Shown here piece by piece: positions 11,328 through 23,171 of a DNA stretch of 64,000 bases. The notes under the pieces are model-generated. The model was not told the DNA's origin. It saw only the letters and a list, made by a program, of their open reading frames with translations, and searched no databases. The first letter of the stretch is position 1; each line of letters starts with the position of its first letter. This stretch comes from Dryas octopetala (lineage: Eukaryota; Streptophyta; Magnoliopsida; Rosales; Rosaceae), in assembly GCA_963921425.1 (NCBI GenBank), contig OY992833.1, positions 9,217,738-9,281,737 on the forward strand, given 5' to 3'. A program made the position numbers and the translations under genes.

Positions 11328-11907
11328 TGTAGTGAAAAACACCTTGCAGCTTTGTCTTAGATGTATTCTAGAGTTAGAATAATTAGCACACAATATATAG
11401 CAGCAAAAAGTAAACACAAAGAACACCAAGATTTGTTCTCGAGGTTCGGCTAACTTTGCCTACGTCCCCATGTGATCCTTTGAGAATCACAGCTGCACTA
11501 TGATTAGAAAAAGAGTTACAAGAGTGTGTTGAAATAACCCTAGAACTAACCCAACCTGCAGCCACTTCTTCTCTCTTCTTGATCACAAAAACTCTCTCCC
11601 TGTTTCTGGTGCTCTATCAGCCTTTTTCAAGGCTTGCAGCATCCTATTTATAAGCTTATAGGCTGCGGCATACAATAGGTTACAGCTGGGAATTCCTTTT
11701 CCTAGTTGAATTAGGTAATAGGCCTAATACCTAATTCTAACCTTGTACACTTAGGAAAACTTAGAACTTCCTTCCTTAACTAGGAAAACCTTGCGCAAGC
11801 CTTTTAGCATTCCTAAGAAAACTGTACTCAACTAGGAAATATCTAATAACTATTACTTTCCTATTTTAATCAATTTCCAGAAACATTCCGGCGAGCCAAA
11901 CACAACA
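11328..11907 (-). repeat. Tork element 5' LTR
   Basis: Partner of 6466-7048, bordered by the primer-binding site on the left and the gatac duplication on the right. Confidence 0.93.
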
Positions 11908-13199
11908 GATACAAAAGATCAATATATTCGATAATTGATCACAACTATCGTGATAGTTGTTATTGTCTAAGACTAGAAGTTGATACTTCCTAATGGATCA
12001 CCCATCCAAGTATTGCTCTAATGTAAGCTCACTTAACTATAAATACTAATTGTGATGATAAAGCTCTAATGAAGGATGTGAAAGAGGGGAGATTGGATGG
12101 CTTGGATTCAACAAGCCATCACATTATAAGGAACACAAGGGGTGTCGAACCTTAAAGAAAGGAATTCAGCCCCTTACCTCCTCTTCTCACATCTTCTCTC
12201 TTCTCTATTTTTCTCCCACTACTAGGAAATACCTCATTAGATATCAGTGGAACACCGATGTCTATTAGGTTTGCGACCGATAAGGGCAGACGTGATATCT
12301 AATGTACCCTATTTTCAATATCAGTTTTGGGCCGATGTCTATATCAAATTAGACATCCTATTTGTTAAATATCCGATATTGTTAATAAATAATATATATC
12401 GATTTTTCAAGTTTCCGCTATCTAAATGAACGGATTCCGATATGTAATATACTTTCAATATCATTATTTTTTCAAGAACTGACATTAAAAGGTATATTAA
12501 ATATCTGTTTGGTTCTATTTTTCGATATTATAAACTCATCAAAAGCTGTATTTGGTAAGTTGTTACATCACTTTTTTTATCAAAGCGATATATAATATTT
12601 TTAACACATCGAATTTGTAACTAAAACCGATATATATGTACACATTAGATATCTGTTTGTTCGTTGTTTTAGATATTATAAGTCTCTTAAACATCATGTT
12701 TGAGTTAGAATGTGAAATAAAAATAACATTATATATCGGTGTTATTTGTTATTTCGATGTATATACTTATATAAATATCAGATTTAATACACATTAGATA
12801 TCAGTGTTTAACTGATATTGTAAATGTTTTTGAATTAAAAAAAATAAAATAAAATGGGTTGTTAGATATTAATTTTTCCTGCCAATTTGTGCAATTTAAA
12901 TGCTTCCATAAATTTCATCCAACATTCTCATACATTTCCAACATCCAATTTCAACCCATATTCAAGTTAAAAAAGAATTACAAATCCCTCTACAAGTAGG
13001 GATAACCATAATCCATATATAACCCCCTAAGCAACTTCAAAAATCTACACAAAATATAAGGCATATATGACTAGTTCTAAATTATGCACACCTATGACTA
13101 ATTGATAATCATTATCCAAAACCAATACAGATTTAATATAAGCAAAATTAAAAAGATTCATTTACATAGATAAAAGTTACCTAACTATACAGTAATATT

Positions 13200-13317
13200 C
13201 CTTAGTCCATAAAATTCTGAAGATTACTTCCACAGTTTCCATATCATGTCCTTTTATTGAGAGTGTAATACTTGGGGTCTCTTTCTTTAGCCTAGGGAGC
13301 TCAACTTCCTCAAAAGC
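13200..13317 (-). other. Exon-like block, function unknown
   Basis: On the minus strand a polypyrimidine/CAG acceptor (ends TTGCAG) precedes an open frame that includes FEEVELPRLKKETPS. I do not recognise the protein. It could be a captured gene fragment inside the CACTA-type element or chance. The neighbouring block at 13591-13650 has a matching donor. Confidence 0.3.
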
Positions 13318-13590
13318 CTGCAATTATTAAAAGAACTCATCACATTGGCACATTATCCACACATAGTTGAAAATTGTCATAGGACCAAAGCAGCTAGCAA
13401 CACTAAAAAAACTTCTAACCACAACAAATGTATAACAAACTTATGATTGTATTTTATTCTCTTTATCACATATTTCAGTTAAAGAAATCATATAATAATT
13501 AAAAAGAAAAAAAAAAAAGACAGAACAAGCTAAAGGAATTTGAATGTGCACCAAACTAAAGGAATTGTCAAATAAAATAAACAAGCTAAC

Positions 13591-13650
13591 CTCATCTTCG
13601 CTGAATTTATTAGCACTACACATCCTCTTAATTAAAGAGTTCACAATCAG
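13591..13650 (-). other. 60-bp exon-like block, function unknown
   Basis: Minus strand: acceptor ATACAG at its start, an open frame containing SLIKRMCSANKFSEDE, then GAG|GTTAGC, a good donor. It is followed downstream by the block ending at 13200. The pair looks like consecutive exons, but I know no family match. Confidence 0.3.
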
Positions 13651-15028
13651 CTGTATATTTGATCAAAATAGCTAAATGAATGAAATTCATCAAACATTAT
13701 TAATACCATAAATCAGTTCTAGACAACATCTAGAGTGATTCATGGAAAAAAAAACCTACCAGCAGAATCAAGAAGAAGAGCCCTGATGTAGGACTATAAT
13801 GAACATTAAAACCAAATTCAAGATCATTAGAACTTACTTAGTTTTTTAATTGAGGTAGTTCTTCATTAATTAATTGCCACAAAACCAACTGCAAACCAAC
13901 AACACTAAAACCAATAGGTTCATGTAACACTCGGAATAGACAGAATATTGTATATTTACACACTAAGAGCTTCCATTGGACCAAACGATGATCTAAATTT
14001 TACACTAATACAGAGTAACAGAACTAACAATGTTTCATATGAACTTAGCATTTGTGCAATTTTCCATCCAACTTCAAAACTTCCAATTTGGGACCACCCT
14101 CTAGTTTATCAAATCCAGTAACTCATGGTTCAGACCAACGACGCAACTTCAAATGACTAATTATTGTGCTCTATATTCCATTCAGATATATTTCTTCACA
14201 TGTAGATTATCATAAAGCTTGAAAAGTCTCATGCACACATTTAAGAAACACAAAAATGCCAAAATTAATATGATTATATGATCGTGTCAGCCATATTTTA
14301 GTATAATATGCATATGAACATACATATAAACTAGAAATCTAAGTAAAGAAGTAGAAGTAAATGCTCAATAAGATATTCAAGAAATCAAAGGATTGTCATC
14401 ATATTCAATAAACTAAGAATGAATATTAGCAAGCTCACAACACAACTTTATCAAAGAAAAGAAGTAAAAAGACAAAATGTGTGAGCAGTATGCTTGCTTT
14501 ATCTGAAATCTATAGTTGAATACTTGAAAATCACTCCTTTTCTTGATTGGAAGAAGAATAGCATCATAGAGAATTAAAGAGATGAGTCTTGTAGAACCTA
14601 TCTCCATATGTGACGCCCCAAAACACGGCCTGGAAGATTTGGACACGTGACAGTGCCACATTGATCATTCAATTTTAGAAGGAATTACCAAGCTCCGGTA
14701 ACCGGTTTTTAGAACCAATCAATCAATGTAAGGCTTAGATTTAAAACAAAATACTGGGTTGGATCAAAGATAAACTATGCAGCAATGTAAAAGAAGCCAA
14801 ATACTTTAGATTAAACCAACCCCCAAGATTACATAAATTAATCATAATCTTCATAAAAAATTTCATATATTAATGAGTTGAAGTAAATACAAAGATACTC
14901 TTTTCATAAAAAAAAAAAAAAAGAGAAATCAACTTCTAGATTGCCCATTGCCACATCTCCTCTACACTGCCTCCACAGTTCATCTACTCTATAAAACAAA
15001 CCGCTGCACCGCTGAATGGTGCACTGGG

Positions 15029-15695
15029 TAGGGGTGTGTTTCGGACGGATCAGATCAGAAATAGGGTGTTCCAATTCCAATCCAAAAAATTTCGGAATGA
15101 AATTTCTATTCCAAAAAATCGGAATTTCAACATCTCATTCCAATTCGGAATTTTAGGATTTCTCGGAATTTTCGAATTTTTTCAGAATTTTCAGATAAAA
15201 AATTAAAATTTTCAGATAAAAAATTTTCACGTTACTTTTTGTTATTAGTAAAAAAAAAAAAATAGTAATTACACATACAAAAAATGTGGGTGTTTTTTTT
15301 AGCATTTATGTTATTATGATCGATACACATATATTTATAACATACATATGTTTATATTAATAGTATTAGTTATTTTTTTTAAATATATATATATGTGTGT
15401 GTGGGTTTGAAACAGATAACAAATTAATGAAACATATAATAAAAAACTAAATAAATGATATAATATTAATATAAATACGGAATAAATTGGCATAATTTCG
15501 AAAATATCGAATCAGAATGCCTTTGGAAAATTTCGGATCGAAATTTAGATTGGATCGAAATTTACAGATACATTCCAATTCCAAACCAATTTTTTTCGAA
15601 ATTTTCGGAATTCGGATTTGATTAGGACGTTCCAAAATTGGAAATTTTCGGATTGGAATCGGTCGGATTCAGTTCCAATCCAAATCACACCTCTA
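15029..15695. mobile_element. hAT-type MITE, 667 bp
   Basis: The terminal repeats TAGGGGTGTG and CACACCTCTA (one mismatch) are flanked by a perfect 8-bp duplication gcactggg at 15021-15028 and 15696-15703. The 8-bp size and the TAGGGGTG-like ends point to hAT. The interior is AT-rich with many variants of ccaattccaatcc and ttcggaat in both orientations, so the two halves resemble each other's complements. It has no coding capacity. It sits inside the large LTR. Confidence 0.88.
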
Positions 15696-15817
15696 GCACT
15701 GGGTTAAAGAATAAACCCAGTAAGCAATAAGACTCGTATGGGTGAACCAGCCCATAAGTAAACAGAAATATATATCATAACTTAGCAGTATGATATATAA
15801 AAATACCCTGCAACACC

Positions 15818-17289
15818 TGTAAGTTGGTATTAGGTGATTTAATTACCTAATCAACTTGATTAAAACCACAGTCAGTAATCGGATCCCAATTTTTGTTTAC
15901 GTAATGACTCAGAGACTAATCAAACAAACTTAAATCTGAAGCTACAGATTGACACTTAAAAAAAAAAAAAATACAAATTTTGTAGCCAACACAAATCAAA
16001 CACACCCAAGAAACATCATGACACAGAATAGAGAAGAAGCACACAAGATGTTCACCCAGAAAAACTACAAAGGGTAAAAACTGGGGGTGTTTTTTCAGCT
16101 GACCGGGCAATCCACTATGTAGGAGTTTCAATACAAAAATAGCATACTACACACAAACTTAATCACTAAGTCCTAAACTAAGTGGGAGCTTCTTACCCCT
16201 TTGTCCAACTTCCATAAGCTAGACAATTAGTCAATCATGAAGCAGACAGCTCAATTTCCAAGCTCATCAACCCATGACACCGATTCACACCAAGCACATC
16301 AAATTCTTCAATGTATGAACATGAAATGCAGATTTAGACTCTATAGAAATCAGTTTCCTCAAGTTACGAAGTTGATGAAGAATCCATATCTAAAATCTAT
16401 ATGAGTGTTTGATGAAAATAAAGAACACTTAAGACCCACTCAGATTTTAGAAACCAAAACCTAGATTTAGAAAACAATTTTCATAAGAAAAATGATTTTT
16501 TTTTTTCACTGGTATATCAAAAACACACTCTCTCTAGAAATGCCCAAGGCATAAATTCATAAATGAAAGAGGTGAAGAGAAGTGTGTGCCGTATCCAATG
16601 TTTTGATCAAAACCAATCTCACCAACTCTTGGATACGTGGAGGATTCCACTTTGAGCTAAAAACAAAATGACAGCAAATGGAAATATCCAAGAATAAAAT
16701 CTTAGGTTGGTTGTTGATAAGAATGATGATGTGGAGAAAAGATAACATTGGGCAGCAAGAATTTCAGCTGTGAGAGTGTCTCCAGTTGTGTGCGTGAGTA
16801 TGTGAAGAGGATGATGAATAGTGCATGTGAGATGTATTAAGAACATGTGAGTGAGAATATGTGCAAGTCACATGACTTATTAAAAAGAAACTGGGCTTGC
16901 AGATATGGCATTGTATGACTGGTCCAGCTTCAGTACAATTTAACACATGTAATGGGCTGAAAAATAAATGAGCTTTAAAAGTCAATTCACGAAATGGGCA
17001 TTGAAGTATCAACAGTCATTTAAGTGATGAAAATGCATGTACAGTGCTCGTGTGAAGAAAACTGTTTTTATGATCAGTGAGTAACTAGTCAAATAGACAC
17101 AAAACTGATTTCGTGAAATGTATGAAATGTGTTATACCTTAGAGCCTTTTGCATTGCAACTTCAATCTTGATTTCTTCATCCCAAATGTTCTTAACCTTA
17201 ATTCTAGCCTAGAACTTCTGAGTGAGTAATTAAAAATAAATACATTGATTTTAGCAAGGAAAAGCCAATTCAAAATCCTAAAAACTAAC
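15818..17289 (-). repeat. SIRE-like element 3' LTR (with deletion)
   Basis: 1472 bp, matching 20171-21829 apart from a deletion of about 180 bp at about 15995 and scattered substitutions. It starts after the acacc duplication. Confidence 0.9.
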
Positions 17290-18130
17290 AATCTTCCCCT
17301 TTGGCTTTCCTTGACAAAATAACTCAATTTGCTCACAATTCTCTCAACACAATTCCCACCTTAAAAAATGTGCCTCAGTGAGATCATATAACATGTAAGA
17401 AATAATAGTAACACAAAAGAATAGCAATGCATCGAATTGATTCCCCAAATTTCTCCCCCTTTTTGTCATGGAAAGACTTAAAAGAAAAACAAAATATAGC
17501 AAAATAAGGAGGAAAAAAAAAATCAAAGGCAAGTAAGAGCAACATGAGAAATAAAAAATACAATCAAAGCAAGTCAAACTTGTAAGAAGTACAAGCATAA
17601 AGAAAAATGAAGCTCTAAGGATGGAATTCAGGTAATGACAGAAGAGAATGAGCTATAAACACAAAAAAAATCATGCACATAAGTTGGACAAAAGATGCTA
17701 TCAAACCAAGACGACACCAAGAAATTCTTATGTCCAAATGAAAGGAGGAAAAAGAGTTTCAAAGCACAGTTAATACAAACTAAGAATATCAACGAATCTG
17801 AAACTCCCCCTAAATTGTGACTCTCCCTTTGTGTCATGGAAAGACAAAAGGAGACAAGTGAGTAATATGCATAAAATCTTGCCAAATGATACACCGAAAT
17901 ATGCAACAAGCTGGCCAAAGAGAGCAATGAGGCAACAAAATGTTTTCAAAGAAAAATAGGCAGCTAGGATATCAAGTTAATACAACTCAAGCCAAAGCAA
18001 CAAATCAGCCAAATGATCAAAAGAGAATGAGAGAAAATCAGATAATACAGACTAAAAGCCAAAATGAATTGAACAACAGTTTCAAAAGTCTAAAAGACCA
18101 CTCCCCCTTAATAAGAACTCCTCCTAAAAG
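17289..18130 (-). repeat. Multiple polypurine-tract-like motifs
   Basis: Besides the tract next to the LTR (about 17290-17303), similar pyrimidine-rich words on the plus strand recur at about 17450-17475, 17803-17850 and 18100-18128. Two are joined to ttgtcatggaaagac or tgtgtcatggaaagac. On the coding strand they read as repeated GTCTTTCCATGACA-plus-AAGGGGGAG blocks. SIRE-type elements are known for repeated PPT-like motifs before the 3' LTR. Confidence 0.6.
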
Positions 18131-19149
18131 ATAAGATATCCTTTTTGTCTAAGTTCTAGATGGTATGCGATACAAGAAGGAATAGAAGTCCGTGAAAAAG
18201 GAAGGCTCCTTGAAAGACAATGAACTCTCTTTTCAGACATAGAAGAGAGTGAGAAACTCAAAAAAAATATTGGTAAAAGGGAACACGTGACCTGGCAGGT
18301 GTTGGCCAGACAAAATATCCACAGAGCAACAAATACCCGTTCTACCCTTACTAAAACCGAATCAACCAAAATTACTCTTGTATGACCAGTTACTGAAGCG
18401 GTCAAAACATACAAGATTTTGACAGAAGGCTTAGAGACACTCACATTTTCAATTCACTTATACTTAACCAAGTAAGACACATATAAGATGATCTTCTGGA
18501 GAGTATTTTTAAAAAATGCACCTCAGTTTATAAAAAAGTAAATTTCAAAGAAACAATTGACACATATAGAGAACTTAGGAATCAAAGATCTTACTTCCAA
18601 GCACTTGTGCTTCATTGTTTTATTAAAATTTAGACCTAAAACTTGACAATTTAATTGAAACCAAAGGACACTAAATGCATGAAATTTTCATGAAAGGATT
18701 TGAAACACATCTATCTCACTCCAACTGATATGAAAAAAGGGAAACTTGCAAGATTTTACAATCAAATGAACACATTTGGGATATAGGGAGGTCATGGTAA
18801 GCAATCAAGACTTTTCCTAGGAGAAAAACAATGACGAGGAAAGTCAAAACCAATGTTGAGCAAATTTATTCAATAAAGTGAGTGCACAAGCTGATCAGTC
18901 AAGTTAATTTCTGATTTGATATCAAAACTTAAGCACACATTTTTTATTTTTTTTTATTTTGAGCACACTCCCAGATTCAGTGCAATGTTTTAGTCCAATT
19001 TTGCGACTCTTTATCCTAGAACTCCATAACGACACCTTATCACTCCCTAGGGATATGACTTCTTTGGTCACTATTACTCCAAGTGATCTTTATAGCATTA
19101 TTCTTGCCTGAGGAGTAATTCTTTCTATTATTAGCACATTAAACCACCA

Positions 19150-20097
19150 TGTGACCTACCCCACCACAAGTATAGCATTTCACATCTCTCTTGGAAGTTC
19201 TACCTTTTCTAAAGTTAGGCTTCCTCTCTTGTTTCTCTCAAATGAATTCTCTCTATGAGGCTTGAACTTGTAGTCCTTGGAGTTGTTACCACTAGTCCTA
19301 GCTTCTCTCCTTTTATTCCTAAGAATTCGCCTAAACTTTTTGACAAACAAGTCAACCTCATCATCGGACGTTGATGATTCTTCAGCCATTTTTTCACTAA
19401 CCTCTTTTACACTATGCAAGGCAATATCCTTGGATTTCTTGCTGTCCCTCTCATCCATTTTGAGCTCTATTTCAAAAGTCTTGAGTTTTCCAACCAATTT
19501 TTCAATTTTAAGTTCAACTAAGTTTTGGACTTCTTGAATTGCATTTTTCTTATATTGAAACCTTTTTGGTAAGGACCTACCGACCTTTTGGACAATGGTA
19601 GACTCATCATAAGGTTTCCCTAAGGATATGGCTTCATTTGTAAGGGCTTCCAACCTTTCATAGAACTCGGAAAAGGACTCGGACTCTTTCATCCTAATTT
19701 CTTCAAATTTGGCATGAACCATTTGAAGCTTAAGTAACCTAACTTGTTTGTCCCCTTCATGAACAACCCTAAGCTTGTTCCAAGCTTGCCTAGCCGTGAC
19801 ACAATGTTGTATGTGTGCAAATTGTGAGGAAGATAGTGTAGTGACAATAACATTTCTAGCCTTCTTGTTGGAGCTAGAGGCTGTGACTTCGGTTACAGAC
19901 CATTTGGACCTAGGCTTAGGAATTTCAACTCCATCTACAATTTTTGTGGGAGGAATTCACTCAACGGTGAGATATTCATATGTCAACTCATCATAGACAT
20001 CAAGAAAAATTTCAAATTTCTCTCTCCAAGCAGTGCATTTGCTGGCATCAAAGAAGGGAGGGGAGTTACAAGACCCTGCAACTCGATCACTTGCCAT
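19150..20097 (-). pseudogene. gag: SIRE-like Gag, broken
   Basis: A start ATG at 20097-20095 opens MASDRVAGSCNSPPFFDASK, typical of the SIRE Gag N-terminus, but a stop follows at about 19957. The larger open piece 19722-19180 carries the Gag core (SESFSEFYERLEALTNEA, SLPKRFQYKKNAIQE) and an acidic/basic tail. A CCHC knuckle begins with CYTCGGVGHM near 19170, and a stop falls before its last cysteine. No pol domain follows. This Gag could not be made intact. Confidence 0.85.
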
Positions 20098-20170
20098 CTA
20101 AACTCACCTAAAACCAAATGACACCCTAGAATCTCTCTATTTGCTTTTAGAGTAGTGCTATGATACCAAT

Positions 20171-21829
20171 TGTAAGTTGGTATTAGGTGATTTAATTACC
20201 TAATCAACTTGATTAAAACCACAGTCAGTAATTGTACCCCAATTTTTGTTTACGTGATGACTCAGAGACTAATCAAACAAACTTAAATATGAAGCTACAG
20301 ATTGACACTTGAAAAACAAAATACAAATTTTGTAGCCAACACAAATCAAATACACTCAAGGATTAAGTAACAACCTATACACTCAAAGGACCTATCACAG
20401 TAGGCATCCCAGTGTTATCCACAACTACAATGATGTGTGATTAACTGAATAGTTCAATATGACATATAACAACATTAAGCATAAATGATCAAAGCAGATT
20501 CGTGTTTAAATGTTAAGTATGTCAGTAAACATTATAACACATAATAGAGAAGAAACACACAAGATGTTCACCCAGAAAAACCACAAAGGGTAAAAACTGA
20601 GGGTCTTTTTCAACTAACCAGACAATCCATTATGTAGGAGGTTCAATACAAAGACAACATACAACATACAACACACAAGCTCAATCACTAAGTCCTAAAC
20701 TAAGTGGCAGTTTTTTACCCCTTTGTGCAACTTCCATTAGCTTAGGCAATCAGTCAATCATGAAGTAGGAAGGTCAATCTCCAAGCTCATCAACCCATGA
20801 CACCGATTCACACCAAGCACTTCAGATTCTTCAATGTATGAAGATGAAATGCAGATTTGGACTCTATAGAAATCAGGTTCTTCAAGTTACAAAACTTAAA
20901 GAAGTTGATGGAGAATCCATATCTATAATCTATATGAGTGTTTGATGAAAATAAAGAACACTCAAGACCCACTCAGATTTTAGAAACCAAACCCCATATT
21001 TAGAAAACAATTTTCATAAGAAATTTTTTTTTTCACTGGTATATCAAAAACACACTCTCTCTAGAAATGCCCAAGGCATAAATTCAAAAATGAAAGAAGT
21101 GAAGAGAAGTGTGTGCCGTACCCAATGTTTTGATCAAAACCAATCTCACCAACTCTTGGACACGTGGAGGATTCCACTTGGTTTGAGCTAAAAACAAAAT
21201 GACAGCAAATGCAATATCCAAAAATAGAATCCTAGGTTGGTTGTTGATAAGAATGATGATGTGGAGAAAAGATAACATTGGGCAGCAAGAATTTCAGCTG
21301 TGAGAGTGTCTCCAGCTGTGTACGTGAGTATGTGAAGAGGATGATGAATAGTGCATGTGAGATGTATTAAAAACATGTCAGTGAGAACATGTGAAAGTCA
21401 CATGACTTATTAAAAAGAAGCTAGGCTTGTAGATATGATATTGTATGACTGGTCTAACTTCAACACAATTCAACACATGTAATTGACTGAAAAATAAATG
21501 GGCTTTAAAATCCAATTCATGAAATGAGCTTTGAAGTATCAATAGTCATTTAAGTGATGAAAATGCATGTACAGTGCTCATGTGAAGAAAACTGTCCTTA
21601 TGATCGATCAATGAGTGGCGTGGCTAGTCAAACAGACACAAAACTGATTTCATGAAATGCATGAAATGTATTATACCTTAGAGCCTTTTGCATTGCAACT
21701 TCAATCTTGATTTCTTCATCCCAAATGTTCTTAACCTTAATTCTCGCCTAGAGCTTTTGAGTGAATAATTAAAAATAAATAGATTGATTTTGGCAAGGAA
21801 AAGCCAATTCAAAATCCTAAAAACTAACA
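20171..21829 (-). repeat. SIRE-like element 5' LTR
   Basis: 1659 bp, the longer LTR copy; flanked on the left by the primer-binding site and on the right by acacc. Confidence 0.9.
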
Positions 21830-22177
21830 ACACCAATCCTGCAATTTACATCCAGGTTATCACAAAAATATAGTGGCAACAACCAGAAAAACTCAGCATG
21901 AAGTAATATCAAAGCTGATAAACAACCACATTCAAATAGTGGTACGTGAACCATCACCCTCATCATCAACAATAAACAAGTAATGGCATCTCAAGCTTAT
22001 TACAAATCACTCATCCACCATACAGTTTAATAGTTAATGAATAATTTAACTATTAATCAACATCTCATAATCATATTCACGTTTTAATGATCATGATGCC
22101 ATATGAATTATATGTCATGCACACTAATGCATGCGTATCTGGTTTGCAGAAGAAGCAACACCTGTATATGTGTACAA

Positions 22178-22377
22178 ATTATTGGATAATGGTGCTTCTG
22201 GATGTTTGGGTTGTTTTGAATTTATTAGTTGTGGTGTTGATAGGAATAAGATTGTTATCAAGATAGGTTTGTTATCTGCATTTGTTTTGTTGAGTTATAT
22301 GAGGTGGTTGTTCTCCAGCCTCCTATAAATAAGTCTTGTAACTCTTTTATTGAATTAAGCAATTACATTCTTCTTTA
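22178..22377 (+). repeat. 5' LTR of the short-LTR copia element
   Basis: Matches 45222-45418 over about 185 bases (ggatgt.tgggttgttttgaa, tgttatctgcatttg, ggtggttgttctcc). A TATA-like tataaata is at 22324-22331. The exact 3' border is uncertain. Confidence 0.8.
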
Positions 22378-22819
22378 TTGTATCAGAGCTTTTGATCTAG
22401 AGCCTCTATACACTAGTTATCTTCTCATTCTAAATTCGTTATCAATTGACAATGGCTGCCACAACTACATATCCTTATCCTACTACTCTCAATATAGCTA
22501 ACTTTGTCTCTATCAAGTTAACCCAGACCAATTTTCTCATGTGGAAAACCCAGATCATGGGCCTAATAGAATCACAAGACATGCTAGGATTTATTGATAG
22601 TGGTTTTCCTTGTCCATCAAAGTACCAAATACCCACTACTGATGCTTCACAAGCTATAGATGATGCTCCTCCTGCCCCCACTACAAGAAAAACTAGATTT
22701 TACGACAAACATTTTTCTCGACAAAACTTAATTTGTCCCTAGAAAAGGTCACTTGCAACAAGCTTAAACTTTTGTCATGTAATGTAACACACTAGCACCC
22801 GCGTACCGCGCATATTGGC

Positions 22820-23170
22820 GGGTAATCTGAGGTGACAAGGCGATTTTTCTTGTGACAAGTTAGTTTGTGATCCATGGGCTTCTTGCGCGACAATCAAAAT
22901 ATTTGTCGCCACATTCTCTTGGGACAATTTATTGGTTTGTCGAGACATACGCTAATCTTAGATGACAAAATGATTTCTCTTGTGACAAGTCAGTTTGTGA
23001 TGTATGGACTTTTTGCGCGACAACCTAAATATTTATCTCCACATTCTCTTGCGACAATTTAGTGGTTTGTCGAGACATACGCTAATCTTTGGTGACAAAG
23101 TGATTTCTCTTGTGACAAGTCAGTTTGTGATCTATGAGATTCTTGCGCGACAACTAAATGATTTGTCGCT
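22820..23170 (+). repeat. CACTA subterminal tandem repeats, ~130-bp unit
   Basis: The landmark gacaattt-a-tggtttgtcg recurs at 22923 and 23053, exactly 130 bp apart, with flanks such as ttcttgcgcgacaa and cttgtgacaagtcagtttg. A third partial unit precedes them. Such gcgacaa/ttgtcgc-rich arrays near the end are typical transposase-binding zones of CACTA elements. Confidence 0.8.
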
Positions 23171-23171
23171 A

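Larger units (their letters stand above)
6466..11907 (-). mobile_element. Ty1/copia retrotransposon, Tork (Tnt1-like) lineage, degenerate
   Basis: This is a complete structure on the minus strand. It has LTRs of 583 bp (left) and 580 bp (right), TG...CA ends, and a 5-bp duplication gatac at 6461-6465 and 11908-11912. Next to the right LTR, ggctctgataccaa is the complement of an initiator-tRNA-Met primer-binding site, so transcription runs right to left. A purine-rich AAGGTGGAGAT (minus strand) borders the other LTR. Gene order is gag, protease, integrase, RT, RNase H, as in copia elements. I count roughly 14 differences between the LTRs (about 2.5%). Gag is open but pol is broken, so it is not autonomous. 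Confidence 0.93.
5491..12216 (+). repeat. BARE/Angela-like copia LTR, split by a Tork element
   Basis: It begins TGTTGGAAATATGCTC, very like the BARE/Angela LTR start (TGTTGGAAATATG). The LTR runs 5491-6460, is interrupted by the Tork element and its duplicated gatac, and resumes at 11913. A TATA-like ctataaatac at 12039-12048 sits about 1.1 kb from the start once the insertion is removed, reasonable for the end of U3. The 3' end is not clear because a CACTA-type terminus starts at 12217. I found no matching second LTR, so this is solo or truncated. Confidence 0.55.
12217..14608 (+). mobile_element. CACTA-type element, left part (right end not found)
   Basis: It begins CACTACTAGGAAATACC, typical of CACTA termini. 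Motifs such as ttagatatcagt, ccgatgtctat and cgatatat recur in both orientations up to about 12830, like CACTA subterminal repeats. I searched for the matching ...CTAGTAGTG and did not find it; the big LTR at 14609 interrupts the region and the right end may lie after 50354 or beyond the window. The rest is AT-rich with two possible exon blocks on the minus strand. No transposase was seen. Confidence 0.5.
15818..21829 (-). mobile_element. Non-autonomous SIRE-like copia element with gag only (TR-GAG type)
   Basis: Plus-strand LTRs TGTAAGTTGG...AAAACTAACA lie at 15818-17289 and 20171-21829, with a perfect 5-bp duplication acacc at 15813-15817 and 21830-21834. A primer-binding site (complement of gctatgataccaat) precedes the right LTR, so the element reads leftward. 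The 2.9-kb interior holds a damaged gag and about 1.8 kb of noncoding DNA; protease, integrase, RT and RNase H are absent. Purine-rich AAAGGGGAAGA (minus strand) borders the left LTR. The left LTR lacks about 180 bp present in the right one (20355-20545). Long LTRs and CAAAAAGGGGGAG-type motifs suggest the SIRE/Maximus lineage. Confidence 0.88.

Noticed and set aside
13923..13950. tgtaacactcgg as another LTR start
   Set aside because: No matching end, duplication or LTR-like sequence follows. A short match of this kind is expected by chance.
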